The notes beneath the pieces are model-generated. The model saw only the letters and a program-made list of their open reading frames with translations, was not told the origin of the DNA and searched no databases. DNA of 48,487 bases from an uncultured Lachnospiraceae bacterium (GTDB taxonomy: Bacteria > Bacillota > Clostridia > Lachnospirales > Lachnospiraceae): the NCBI GenBank assembly GCA_902801415.1, contig CADCIK010000020.1, positions 1-48,487 on the forward strand, written 5' to 3'. This document shows, one piece after another, positions 26,466-35,071 of the stretch. Both the position numbers and the translations under genes were made by a program. Position 1 is the stretch's first letter; every line of letters starts with the position of its first letter.

Positions 26466-28976
26466 ATGGTTAAAAGACCCCAATTTACGTTTGACAAGGA
26501 TCTTTTTAAGAGAAGTGTTGAGTACAATGTCCGTACAATGTACAGACGCACCATGAAGGAAGCTACAGACCAGCAGGTCTTCCAGGCTTCCGCAATGGCT
26601 CTGAAGGATCAGATCATTGACTGCTGGATGAGAACACAGAAGGTGTTTGACGACAAGGATCCCAAGCAGGTCGTATACCTGTCCATGGAATTTCTCATGG
26701 GCCGCGCCTTCGGCAACGACGCCATCAACCTGATGGCGTATGAGCCCATCAAGCAGGCACTCAAGGAACTCGGCTTCAAGCTCAACGCGATCGAGGACCA
26801 GGAGCCCGACGCGGCGCTTGGAAACGGCGGTCTCGGAAGACTGGCAGCATGTTTCCTGGATTCTCTTGCAACCCTGAACTACCCCGCGTACGGCGCAGGC
26901 ATCCGTTATCAGTACGGAATGTTCAAGCAGGAGATCAGAGACGGTTATCAGGTAGAAGTACCGGACAACTGGCTTGAGAACGGCAATCCCCTCGAACTTC
27001 GCAGACCCGAGTACACACAGGAAGTGCATTTCGGCGGTTATGTGACCTCCTATCTGGACAGAAACGGCCGCACCATGTACAAGCAGGAAGGCTACAGCTC
27101 TGTCAAGGCCGTTCCCTATGATCTTCCGATCATCGGTTATGGCAACGGCTTTGTAGATACTCTCAGAATCTGGGACGCGGAGCCTGTAGTAAGCTTCAAG
27201 CTTGACTCTTTTGACAGAGGCGAGTACCAGAAGTCCGTCGAGCAGGAAAACCTTGCCCGCACGATCTGCAACGTCCTCTATCCCTGCGACGACCATGTAC
27301 AGGGTAAGGAGCTTCGTCTCAAACAGCAGTATTTCTTCGTATCCGCGACACTTCAGTGTGCGATCCAGAAGTACATGAAGACACACGACGACATCAGAAA
27401 GCTGCATGAGAAGTATGTCTTCCAGCTCAATGATACACACCCCACTCTGGCCATCCCCGAGCTGATGCGCATCCTCATGGATGACTATGCGCTCACATGG
27501 GATGAGGCGTGGAGCGTTGTGACTAAGAGCTGCGCGTATACAAACCACACCATCATGGCGGAAGCGCTTGAGAAATGGCCCATCGAGCTGTTCTCCAGAC
27601 TTCTTCCCAGAATCTACTCCATCGTGGAGGAGATCAACCGCAGATTTGAGCGTGAGATCCACAACCGCTATGACAATACAGGCGTAGATGTCGGCCACAA
27701 GATCTACAAGATGGGCATCATCTATGACGGACAGGTCCGCATGGCGAACCTTGCTATCGTTGCCGGCTTCTCCGTCAACGGCGTTGCGGAGCTTCACACC
27801 GCGATCCTGATGACCGAAGAGCTCAGAGACTTCTACGAGATGTTCCCTGAGAAGTTCAACAATAAGACCAACGGTATCACACAGAGAAGATTCCTGCTTC
27901 ACGGCAATCCCAACCTCGCAAAGTGGGTCACCGATAAGATCGGCGATGAGTGGATCACAGATCTGTCCCACATGAAGGAACTGGAGATCTATGCGGATGA
28001 CACCAAGGCGCAGAAGGAGTTCATGAACATCAAGTACAAGAACAAAGTCCGTCTGGCCAAGTACATCCTCGAGCACAACGGAATCGAAGTCGATCCCAGA
28101 TCGATCTTCGACGTACAGGTCAAGAGACTGCACGAGTACAAGAGACAGCTCCTCAACATCCTGCATGTTATGTACCTGTATAACCAGCTCAAAGAGAACC
28201 CCGGCATGGAGTTCAAGAAGAGAACCTTCATCTTCGGCGCGAAGGCGGCAGCCGGTTATAAGACCGCGAAGCTGACCATCAAGCTGATCAACTCCGTCGC
28301 GGACGTGATCAACAACGATCCCGATATCGAAGACAAGATCAAGGTCGTCTTCATCGAGAACTACCGTGTTTCCAATGCAGAGATCATCATCGCTGCAGCG
28401 GATGTATCCGAGCAGATCTCCACAGCTTCCAAGGAAGCTTCCGGTACCGGCAACATGAAGTTCATGCTCAACGGCGCTGTGACGCTGGGCACCATGGACG
28501 GCGCCAACGTCGAGATCGTACAGGAAGTAGGCGAAGAGAACGCGTTTATCTTCGGTCTTACCTCTCAGCAGGTCATCAATTATGAGAACTACGGCGGCTA
28601 TGATCCCAAGAAGATCTTCAACGAGGATCAGAACGTCCGCAAAGTCCTTGTACAGCTGGTTGACGGCACCTATTCTCCCGAGGATCCGGACCTGTTCCGT
28701 CCTCTGTACGATTCCCTGCTCAACAGACATGGAACCGACCGCGCGGACAGATACTTCATCCTTGCGGACTTCGAGTCCTATGCGGCAGCGCAGAGAGAAG
28801 TGGAGAAGGCTTACAACGACAGCAAGAGATGGGCGCGCATGGCAATGCTCAACGTGGCCAACGTCGGCAAGTTCTCTTCCGACAGGACCATCGAGCAGTA
28901 TGCACAGGAGATCTGGGGCCTTGAGAAGGTCATGATCCCCGCAAGAAGAGGCAGAAAGCCCAAGAAAGAGGCTTGA
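26466..28976 (+). CDS. glgP: Glycogen/maltodextrin phosphorylase
   Basis: This PLP enzyme releases glucose 1-phosphate from alpha-1,4-glucans. The 836-residue protein has LSMEFLMGRAFGNDAINL, ALGNGGLGRLAACFLDS, EKWPIELFSRLLPR and the PLP site SGTGNMKFMLNGA with Lys665, followed by GTMDGANVEI. Length is full. AAGGAG precedes the start. The positively charged C-terminus (RRGRKPKKEA) is unusual for the family but short. With glgC/glgD in the same window, both directions of glycogen turnover are encoded here. Confidence 0.96.
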   Translation: MVKRPQFTFDKDLFKRSVEYNVRTMYRRTMKEATDQQVFQASAMALKDQIIDCWMRTQKVFDDKDPKQVVYLSMEFLMGRAFGNDAINLMAYEPIKQALKELGFKLNAIEDQEPDAALGNGGLGRLAACFLDSLATLNYPAYGAGIRYQYGMFKQEIRDGYQVEVPDNWLENGNPLELRRPEYTQEVHFGGYVTSYLDRNGRTMYKQEGYSSVKAVPYDLPIIGYGNGFVDTLRIWDAEPVVSFKLDSFDRGEYQKSVEQENLARTICNVLYPCDDHVQGKELRLKQQYFFVSATLQCAIQKYMKTHDDIRKLHEKYVFQLNDTHPTLAIPELMRILMDDYALTWDEAWSVVTKSCAYTNHTIMAEALEKWPIELFSRLLPRIYSIVEEINRRFEREIHNRYDNTGVDVGHKIYKMGIIYDGQVRMANLAIVAGFSVNGVAELHTAILMTEELRDFYEMFPEKFNNKTNGITQRRFLLHGNPNLAKWVTDKIGDEWITDLSHMKELEIYADDTKAQKEFMNIKYKNKVRLAKYILEHNGIEVDPRSIFDVQVKRLHEYKRQLLNILHVMYLYNQLKENPGMEFKKRTFIFGAKAAAGYKTAKLTIKLINSVADVINNDPDIEDKIKVVFIENYRVSNAEIIIAAADVSEQISTASKEASGTGNMKFMLNGAVTLGTMDGANVEIVQEVGEENAFIFGLTSQQVINYENYGGYDPKKIFNEDQNVRKVLVQLVDGTYSPEDPDLFRPLYDSLLNRHGTDRADRYFILADFESYAAAQREVEKAYNDSKRWARMAMLNVANVGKFSSDRTIEQYAQEIWGLEKVMIPARRGRKPKKEA

Positions 28977-28995
28977 GCCCTGATGAAATAAAGAA

Positions 28996-29018
28996 AAGCC
29001 GGCCAGTGTGACCGGCAT
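28996..29018 (+). terminator. Possible weak terminator behind glgP
   Basis: GCCGG (28998-29002) / CCGGC (29012-29016) with a CA/TG inner pair forms a hairpin, but there is no real T tract. Confidence 0.35.
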
Positions 29019-29025
29019 TGGCAGT

Positions 29026-29082
29026 ACCCGGGAGTTGGAGTGCAGGCTGTCTGTGAGACAGCGGCGCTTCAAGGTCCCGGGT
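29026..29082. other. Long three-segment hairpin before ddl
   Basis: Three stacked stems share one axis: ACCCGGGA / TCCCGGGT (29026-29033 / 29075-29082), GGAGTGC / GCGCTTC (29037-29043 / 29064-29070, with two wobble pairs) and GCTGTCT / AGACAGC (29046-29052 / 29056-29062) with a GTG loop. No T tract follows, so it is not a usual terminator. It ends 26 bp before the ddl -10 box. Confidence 0.75.
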
Positions 29083-29104
29083 GCTGTGCGTTAAGGGCAA
29101 AACA

Positions 29105-29113
29105 TGCTATAAT
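29105..29113 (+). promoter_or_regulatory. Extended -10 promoter of ddl
   Basis: TGCTATAAT, a perfect extended -10 (TATAAT 29108-29113), 104 bp before the ddl start. The -35 region is poor and lies partly in the hairpin. Confidence 0.6.
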
Positions 29114-29217
29114 GGTGCGGACAGTATTTTGGCATCGGCGAAGCGCCGTTTCACAAATGGAGGCGGTGTGAAAGACATATGCGTTTTTCACAGGAAGCGC
29201 TCCGGATGGAGGTAGAT

Positions 29218-30282
29218 ATGAAGATTGTTGTTCTGTGCGGAGGACTGAGCACGGAGAGAAATATATCGTTTCTGTCGGGAACAAAAGTGTGCAGAGCACT
29301 CAGGTCAAGAGGCCATCAGGCAGTTCTGGTGGACCTTTTCATGGGACTGGAGGACGTGACGGACGATCCAGCCTCCCTGTTTGAGGAGCTGCCGGAACTC
29401 AGATCTCTGACCTTTGACGGGACAGCACCGGACCTCGAAGCGGTGAAAGAGTCCAGAAAGTGGAAGAGCCCGTCTCTGTTCGGAAAAGGCGTTTTGGAGA
29501 TCTGCCGTATGGCGGACATCGTATACGTGGCGCTGCACGGCATGAACGGCGAGGACGGCCGCGTGCAGGCGACATTTGACATGCTCGGCATCCCTTATAC
29601 CGGATCGGGCTATCTCGGCGCCGCGATCGCGATGGACAAGATGCTCACCAAGGAGATGATCAAGGATAAGGGTGTCCGGACGCCCGCCTGGAAGACCTTC
29701 CACGCCGGCGCGATCACAAGTGATGAAGACCTGAAGCAGACTGCAGAGAAGATCGCCTCCGAGATCGAGGCGCCCTGCGTTGTCAAAACACCGACCGGAG
29801 GTTCTTCTGTCGGCGTCTATATCGTGACCAGCCAGGACGCTGTCCGTCCCGCTGTTGAGAAGTGCCTGGCATTCGGACCGGATGTTCTCGTCGAGCAGAT
29901 GATCGAGGGCAGGGAGTTTACCTGCGCGGTCCTCGGAGACAGAGCGCTGCCTTCCGTGGAGATCGTTCCCAAGGTCGATTTCTACAACTATGAGAACAAG
30001 TACAAGGCGGGCGCGACGGAGGAGATCTGCCCCGGACGCTGCACGCCCGAGGTGGAGAAGCAGATGGGCGATATGGCGCTCAAGGTCCACAATGTGCTGG
30101 GACTTCGCACCTACTCCCGCAGCGATTTCATCGTGGACAAGTACGACAACGCGTGGTTCCTTGAGGTCAACACACTGCCCGGCATGACGCCCACAAGCCT
30201 TGTGCCCCAGGAGGCGGCCGCAGTGGGCATCTCCTATGAGGATCTGTGCGAGTTTATTGTCAACGACGGGCTTACAAGGTGA
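29218..30282 (+). CDS. ddl: D-alanine--D-alanine ligase
   Basis: It joins two D-Ala with ATP for the peptidoglycan stem end. I start at ATG 29218 (MKIVVLCGGLSTERNISFLS; 354 residues) behind GGAGG with good spacing. ATP-grasp signatures are GKGVLEICRMADIVYVALHG, the loop KTPTGGSSVGV, FYNYENKYKAG and FLEVNTLPGMTPTS. The usual SxEHxVSxxSG start reads STERNISFLSG, keeping the substrate-binding Glu. The Tyr in FYNYENKY favours D-Ala-D-Ala over D-Ala-D-Lac. It is followed by 20-bp tandem repeats and murF, the enzyme that uses its product. Confidence 0.95.
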   Translation: MKIVVLCGGLSTERNISFLSGTKVCRALRSRGHQAVLVDLFMGLEDVTDDPASLFEELPELRSLTFDGTAPDLEAVKESRKWKSPSLFGKGVLEICRMADIVYVALHGMNGEDGRVQATFDMLGIPYTGSGYLGAAIAMDKMLTKEMIKDKGVRTPAWKTFHAGAITSDEDLKQTAEKIASEIEAPCVVKTPTGGSSVGVYIVTSQDAVRPAVEKCLAFGPDVLVEQMIEGREFTCAVLGDRALPSVEIVPKVDFYNYENKYKAGATEEICPGRCTPEVEKQMGDMALKVHNVLGLRTYSRSDFIVDKYDNAWFLEVNTLPGMTPTSLVPQEAAAVGISYEDLCEFIVNDGLTR

Positions 30283-30350
30283 TCAGAACACTTAAAAGGT
30301 GACCAGAACACTTACAAGGTGGTCAAAACACTTACAAGGTAATAAAAAAC
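30271..30350 (+). repeat. 20-bp tandem repeats between ddl and murF
   Basis: Three units with exact 20-bp period (30271-30290, 30291-30310, 30311-30330) differ at a few bases. A fourth, degenerate unit reaches 30350, one base before murF. Each starts CTTA-x-AAGGT, so the purine-rich AAGGT is repeated four times. The first unit also encodes the end of Ddl (LTR-stop). Confidence 0.93.
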
Positions 30351-31802
30351 ATGGAAAAGCTTTATGTAAAAGAGATCCTCGAAGCGGTCGGCGGACAACT
30401 TCTTGGAAATGTGGATGTTGAAAACCGGTATATCACCAACGTGCAGACAGACAGCAGAAAGGCGGCGGCAGGCGATCTGTTCGTGGCGATCGTCGGTGAG
30501 CGTCTCGACGCGCACCGTTTTGTGCCCGGCGCTATGGAGGCCGGCGCAGAAGGATGTCTTGTCAGCACAGCGCCAGAGACGGTTCCGGAAGGAAAATTCT
30601 GCGTGCTGGTTGAGGATACAGCCAAGGCGATGGGCGATCTGGCGGCCTATTACAGGCGCCGTCTGGGTATTCCGGTTGTTGCCGTTACAGGAAGCGTCGG
30701 CAAGACGACGACCAAGGATATGGTGGCTTCCGTGCTCTCCAGCCGCTTCCGCACGCTCAAGACCGCGGGCAACCTCAACAACCATCTGGGACTTCCCATG
30801 ACTGTTTTCCGCCTGAGCGCGGAGGATGAGATCGCGGTTCTGGAGATGGGAATGAATCACCTCGGCGAGATCGACTATCTGGTCCGCATCGCCCAGCCGG
30901 ATGTAGCTGTGATCACAAATGTCGGCGACGCGCACATCGGAAACCTGGGCAGCAGGGAGAATATCCTGCGCGCCAAGTGCGAGATCTTCCGCGGCCTCAA
31001 GAAGGGCGGCACAGCCGTGCTCAACGGCGACGACGCGCTGCTTGCGACGCTGCGCCCGGGCGCTTCCAGAGTCAGCGATCCGGCCGGAAGCGATGATTTT
31101 GCAAAGATGTACGCGGAAATCGATGCCGGCGGCTTCACATACCACTGGGCGGGTGAATCAGAGGCCTGTGACTACAGAGCTGTGAACATCGACGACACGC
31201 TGTCCGATGAGGTGCGCTGCGACGCGCAGACGTCTGCGGGAACATTCCCGCTGGAGATCCCCAGCCTTGGCAGGCACATGATCTATCCGGCCATGACAGC
31301 GGCTGCGGTGGGACAGTGTTTTGGCCTCACAGATAAGGAAATCGCAGAGGGAATCAGCAATTTCCAGGCGACGCACATGCGTATGGACGTGGAGAAGTGC
31401 GAGCACGGCGTCATCCTTTACAATGACTCCTACAACGCGAACACGCAGTCTATGAAGGCGGCGCTCAGCATTCTGGCAAATTCCAGGGCAGCCCGCAAAG
31501 TTGCTGTTCTCGGCGATATGCTGGAACAGGGCGCTTTTGAAGAGAGACTGCACCGCGAAGTCGGCGAGTACGCGGCAGGCCTGCCGATCGACACGCTCGT
31601 GACAGTCGGATCGCGCGCCGGATGGCTGGCCGAGGCGGCGCTGGAACAGGATATGCAGGATGTCCGCCCCTGTGAGGACAAGGATGAGGCCAGGGAAGTA
31701 CTTGCAGAGCTTATTGGACCGGACACAGCCTTCCTCTTCAAGGCTTCCCGCGGAATGGCGCTGGAGGAGCTGTGCAGCTTCGTAAGGGAATCTTGTAGTT
31801 GA
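30351..31802 (+). CDS. murF: UDP-N-acetylmuramoyl-tripeptide--D-alanyl-D-alanine ligase
   Basis: MurF adds D-Ala-D-Ala to the UDP-MurNAc-tripeptide, completing the pentapeptide. The 483-residue protein has the N-terminal domain with TDSRKAAAGDLFVAI, the P-loop GSVGKTTTKD (114-123), FNN-like AGNLNNHLGLP, EMGMNHLGEI and the C-terminal NDSYNANTQSMKAAL and GDMLEQG. It follows ddl in the same operon. Its ribosome site is one of the repeated AAGGT motifs, and its stop overlaps the first bases of a large inverted repeat. Confidence 0.96.
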   Translation: MEKLYVKEILEAVGGQLLGNVDVENRYITNVQTDSRKAAAGDLFVAIVGERLDAHRFVPGAMEAGAEGCLVSTAPETVPEGKFCVLVEDTAKAMGDLAAYYRRRLGIPVVAVTGSVGKTTTKDMVASVLSSRFRTLKTAGNLNNHLGLPMTVFRLSAEDEIAVLEMGMNHLGEIDYLVRIAQPDVAVITNVGDAHIGNLGSRENILRAKCEIFRGLKKGGTAVLNGDDALLATLRPGASRVSDPAGSDDFAKMYAEIDAGGFTYHWAGESEACDYRAVNIDDTLSDEVRCDAQTSAGTFPLEIPSLGRHMIYPAMTAAAVGQCFGLTDKEIAEGISNFQATHMRMDVEKCEHGVILYNDSYNANTQSMKAALSILANSRAARKVAVLGDMLEQGAFEERLHREVGEYAAGLPIDTLVTVGSRAGWLAEAALEQDMQDVRPCEDKDEAREVLAELIGPDTAFLFKASRGMALEELCSFVRESCS

Positions 31803-31946
31803 AGAATATACCCCGTCATCCACTCCGGTTTCACGGGCGGGGAAGAAATATTGTAATGAAAAAGAGATGGCTCATTGGCGCCATCTCTTTTTATCTGTGG
31901 TACTTCCCCACCCGTGAAAAGTCGTTACTGACGGGGTATATTCTTC
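31801..31946. repeat. Nested triple inverted repeat between murF and pyrC
   Basis: Outer perfect 18-bp arms are at 31801-31818 and 31929-31946 (GAAGAATATACCCCGTCA and its complement). Middle 17-bp arms are at 31829-31845 and 31903-31919, with one G-T pair. The inner 13-bp stem AAAAAGAGATGGC / GCCATCTCTTTTT (31859-31871 / 31880-31892) looks like a bidirectional terminator. The whole 146 bp folds into one long hairpin. It starts at the murF stop codon and ends 37 bp before the pyrC stop. Confidence 0.9.
31859..31892. terminator. Bidirectional terminator for murF and pyrC
   Basis: This is the innermost 13-bp stem of the nested repeat, with A and T runs on both sides. It serves two convergent genes. 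Confidence 0.85.
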
Positions 31947-31982
31947 CACACAGAGGGTTTCCCTGGTTGAAAAGGCAGGTCC

Positions 31983-33254
31983 TCACCTTCGGTATACGAT
32001 TTCTCCATCCTTGATCGTAAAGCGCACAACGCCGGGAAGGCGATCGCCAATGAAGGGCGAATTGCAGGATCTGGAGGCAAACTCCGTGGGAACGGTCCAC
32101 TCCTGGTCGGGATCAAAGATGGTGAGATCCGCAGGCGCTCCTATTTCCACACGGCCGGCGTCCAGGTGATAGAAATCAGCCGGATTGCAGGTCATGCAGG
32201 CCAGCATCTGCAGCATTGTCAGGTGTCCCGGCTGCACAAGATGGCGGATCGCAAGGGAGAGGGCGGTCTCCAGACCGATCATGCCGCTGGGGGCCTGCAC
32301 AAAGGGCTTCTCTTTCTCGTAAGATGCGTGCGGCGCGTGGTCGGTGGCGATCAGGTCGATCGTGCCGTCCTGGAGGCCTCGGATGATGGCGAGCCGGTCT
32401 CTCTCGGTGCGGAGGGGCGGATTGACCTTGGCAAGAGTTCCCTTGGTAAGGATGGCGTCCTCTGTCAGAGAGAAGTGGTGCGGCGTCGCCTCCGCGTGGA
32501 TGCAGCGATGCGCGGCTCTTACCTTCCGCACATAGTCAACACCTTCCGCGGTGCTGATATGCTGGATACACAGAGGGGCATCCAGAGAGGCCGCGATCTC
32601 CACGTCGCGCGCGATCAATGTATATTCCGCCTCACGGGGAGACCCTGTGAGGCCGAGCACTTCCGCGGCTTTCCCGCCGCCGTTGATGCCGTTCTCCGTG
32701 ATCAGGCGCTTGTCCTCCTCGTGGAGGCTGACAGGAAGGTCCAGCTCCCTGGCTTTTCGAAGGGCCGATGCGAGGACTTCGCTGTCCATGATCGGGAGCC
32801 CGTCGTCTGTAAAGCCTGCAGCGCCGCAGTCGGCCAGCGCCTTCAGGTCGCAGAGCTCCTGACCGGCCATACCTTTGGTCACATTGGCACAGCTGTAGAG
32901 GTGGACGGGGAGATCCCTGCCGCGGGAGAGTATATCTCCCAGGACATCGACGGAGTCGACGGGCGGCTTGGTATTGGCCATGAGGATAATAGAGGTATAC
33001 CCGCCCTTAATGGCCGCCTCCGCGCCTGTCTGCAGGTCCTCTTTGTAGGTGAAGCCGGGATCGCGGAAGTGGGAATGGGTATCGATGAGTCCCGGGCAGG
33101 CGATCATACCGCCCGCATCGATAACGGGAACGCCGGCGGGTGCAAGCAGGTTCTTCTGTATTTTGACAAAGCGGCCGTTGTCGATCAGAATATCGCGCCG
33201 GCCCTCTGTGTCAGAGGCGGGATCAATGAGGTAACAGTTGTGTATGAACAGCAT
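31983..33254 (-). CDS. pyrC: Dihydroorotase
   Basis: It cyclises carbamoyl aspartate to dihydroorotate in pyrimidine synthesis. I start at ATG 33254 (MLFIHNCYLIDPASDTEGRR; 423 residues) behind GGAGA. Zinc-site motifs are DTHSHFRDPG (normally DxHvHxRdPG), NTKPPVDS, HEED, IQHISTAE and ATDHAPHA. Length and motifs fit the class I (Bacillus-type) enzyme. It faces murF; pyrK and pyrD lie downstream of plsC on the other strand. Confidence 0.95.
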   Translation of the reverse strand: MLFIHNCYLIDPASDTEGRRDILIDNGRFVKIQKNLLAPAGVPVIDAGGMIACPGLIDTHSHFRDPGFTYKEDLQTGAEAAIKGGYTSIILMANTKPPVDSVDVLGDILSRGRDLPVHLYSCANVTKGMAGQELCDLKALADCGAAGFTDDGLPIMDSEVLASALRKARELDLPVSLHEEDKRLITENGINGGGKAAEVLGLTGSPREAEYTLIARDVEIAASLDAPLCIQHISTAEGVDYVRKVRAAHRCIHAEATPHHFSLTEDAILTKGTLAKVNPPLRTERDRLAIIRGLQDGTIDLIATDHAPHASYEKEKPFVQAPSGMIGLETALSLAIRHLVQPGHLTMLQMLACMTCNPADFYHLDAGRVEIGAPADLTIFDPDQEWTVPTEFASRSCNSPFIGDRLPGVVRFTIKDGEIVYRR

Positions 33255-33325
33255 AGATCGTTCTCCTGTCTGGCGCTTTACGCGTGTAATGTGTGCGCCC
33301 GGTGAGGGTCTGTCGCTACAAGAAC

Positions 33326-33334
33326 AGTATAGCA
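33326..33334 (-). promoter_or_regulatory. Extended -10 promoter of pyrC
   Basis: On the minus strand TGCTATACT is an extended -10 (TATACT at 33326-33331), 71 bp before the pyrC start. No clear -35 is seen. Confidence 0.45.
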
Positions 33335-33376
33335 TGCACATAGGGGCGAGGGCACGGTGGCAGATTCCATTTTTTC

Positions 33377-33385
33377 TGGTATAAT
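33377..33385 (+). promoter_or_regulatory. Extended -10 promoter of plsC
   Basis: TGGTATAAT (TATAAT 33380-33385) lies 71 bp before the plsC start. A hairpin CACCTCG / CGAGGTG (33404-33410 / 33423-33429) sits in the leader. Confidence 0.55.
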
Positions 33386-33456
33386 TATCTTGGACTAGTA
33401 CAGCACCTCGCCGCTTGCTGAACGAGGTGTAATAAAAAAGAAAGGAAAAACCATCT

Positions 33457-34203
33457 ATGTGGGTTATACGTGCGCTTATCGCGCTTATTTTCGCCGCGGC
33501 GGTCATTCTGATCGACCTGCCGCTTCACCTGATCACCTGGCTGATCGAAAAGGCCAGTCCGGGCTCCTGCACAAAGTTCCGCCATGGCTACGCACGGTTT
33601 GCCATGAAGGGAATCTGGCTCCTTGCCGGCGGCAGGGCGACGGTCCTCGGCCTTGAAAACATCCCTGAAGATCACCCCGTTCTCTTTGTGGGCAATCACA
33701 GGAGTATCTTCGACATTATCCTGGCGGGGTCCCTGATCAAGTATCCCGTGGGATTCGTCGCCAAAAAAGAGCTGCAGGGAACGCCGATCACGCTCATCAT
33801 GGAGGAGATCCACTGCCTGTTCCTGGACAGAGAGGACCCGAGACAGGGCCTTAAGACGATCCTGACAGCGATCGATTATGTCAAGAGCGGGATCTCCATG
33901 TTCATCTTCCCCGAGGGCACAAGGTGCAAGGTAGAGGGGACATTCCTTCCCTTCCACGCGGGCAGCTTTAAGATCGCGACCAAAGCCAAGGTGCCGATCG
34001 TCCCTGTTACCATTGTCGGCATGGGAGACGTATTTGAAGACCACTATCCCCGCCTCAAATGGGCGCCTGTTGTCATTGAATTCGGCAAGCCCATTGAGAC
34101 TGCGGATATGGACCGGAACGCGCAGAAGGACCTTCCGGACAAGGTCAAGGCGCTGATGGAAGAGACTTACAAAAAGAACAGCGAGCTGATCGCGAAGAAA
34201 TAA
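33457..34203 (+). CDS. plsC: 1-acyl-sn-glycerol-3-phosphate acyltransferase
   Basis: It acylates lysophosphatidic acid to phosphatidic acid at the membrane. The 248-residue protein has an N-terminal hydrophobic helix (about residues 4-30), the catalytic motif NHRSIFD (H81, D86), the binding motif FPEGTR (151-156) and VPIVPVTIVG. AAAGGAAA precedes the ATG. It lies upstream of pyrK-pyrD-ispE and could be the head of that transcription unit. Confidence 0.92.
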   Translation: MWVIRALIALIFAAAVILIDLPLHLITWLIEKASPGSCTKFRHGYARFAMKGIWLLAGGRATVLGLENIPEDHPVLFVGNHRSIFDIILAGSLIKYPVGFVAKKELQGTPITLIMEEIHCLFLDREDPRQGLKTILTAIDYVKSGISMFIFPEGTRCKVEGTFLPFHAGSFKIATKAKVPIVPVTIVGMGDVFEDHYPRLKWAPVVIEFGKPIETADMDRNAQKDLPDKVKALMEETYKKNSELIAKK

Positions 34204-34227
34204 TGTAAGACATAATGCATTGCAGCC

Positions 34228-34253
34228 GGGGAGTCTCTTTACAGAGCCCCTTT
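34228..34253 (+). terminator. Weak hairpin between plsC and pyrK
   Basis: GGGG-agt-CTCT / AGAG-CCCC, followed by only three T residues. It may attenuate transcription and not stop it completely. Confidence 0.35.
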
Positions 34254-34276
34254 GACAACCGGCGGAGGAAACGTGC

Positions 34277-35071
34277 ATGAAAAGAAAGACCAGAATGACG
34301 GTGACATCCAACCGATGTCTCACAGATGGAATTTACAGTATGACGCTGCAATATCCGGAGGGAGAGGCGCCTGATGCAGTGAATCCGGGGCAGTTTGCGG
34401 GTATCTACACAGGCAATCCGGCCATGCTCCTCCCCAGGCCCATCAGTATCTGCGAATGGGACCCGGCCTGCAGGACGCTGCGCTTCGTCTTTCGCGTGGC
34501 AGGCGCGGGCACCGCGGAGCTGGCCGCTATGAAAGAGGGCAGCAGGACAGATATGCTTGGAGTCCTGGGCAACGGATATGACCTGTCCGCGCTGGCAGAC
34601 CGCAAAGTCCTCCTTCTGGGAGGCGGGATCGGAATTCCGCCAATGGTGGGACTTGCCGAGGCGCTGCATGATCTTCCCGGGACTGAAGTGACTGCTGCTA
34701 TGGGCTACAGAGACAACAATCTGTTCCTGACTGAGGAGCTGACTGCCTGCAGCCGCCTTCTGATCGCAACAGAGGACGGAAGCGTGGGGACCAGTGGAAA
34801 CGTACTGGATGCTGTGCGTGAGAACGCGATCGAGGCGGACGTTGTCTGCGCGTGCGGTCCCATGCCGATGCTGCGCGCGGTGGCCGGGTACGCGAAGGAG
34901 AAGGGAATTCCCGCCTATATTTCCCTGGAGGAGAGAATGGCGTGCGGCGTAGGTGCCTGCCTGGGATGCGTGACAAGGACCAGAGAAGTCGACGCGCATT
35001 CTCATGTCCGGAACGCGCGGATCTGTACGGAGGGACCTGTATTCAGAGCGGAGGAGGTGGAGATCGGATGA
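34277..35071 (+). CDS. pyrK: Dihydroorotate dehydrogenase electron-transfer subunit
   Basis: PyrK carries FAD and a [2Fe-2S] cluster and passes electrons from the PyrD-B subunit to NAD+. The 264-residue protein has the flavin motif RPISICEW, GGGIGIPPMVGLAEAL for the nucleotide, and the cluster cysteines C223, C228, C231 and C250 (MACGVGACLGC...RIC). It overlaps pyrD by four bases, as expected for partner subunits. Confidence 0.95.
   Translation: MKRKTRMTVTSNRCLTDGIYSMTLQYPEGEAPDAVNPGQFAGIYTGNPAMLLPRPISICEWDPACRTLRFVFRVAGAGTAELAAMKEGSRTDMLGVLGNGYDLSALADRKVLLLGGGIGIPPMVGLAEALHDLPGTEVTAAMGYRDNNLFLTEELTACSRLLIATEDGSVGTSGNVLDAVRENAIEADVVCACGPMPMLRAVAGYAKEKGIPAYISLEERMACGVGACLGCVTRTREVDAHSHVRNARICTEGPVFRAEEVEIG

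Noticed and set aside
26133-29072. 979-codon open frame on the minus strand across glgP
   Set aside because: It lies antisense to glgP and the end of ileS, both with conserved motifs; it reflects codon bias.
30271-30350. CRISPR-like array
   Set aside because: Units are 20 bp and directly abutting without spacers, so it is a simple tandem repeat.
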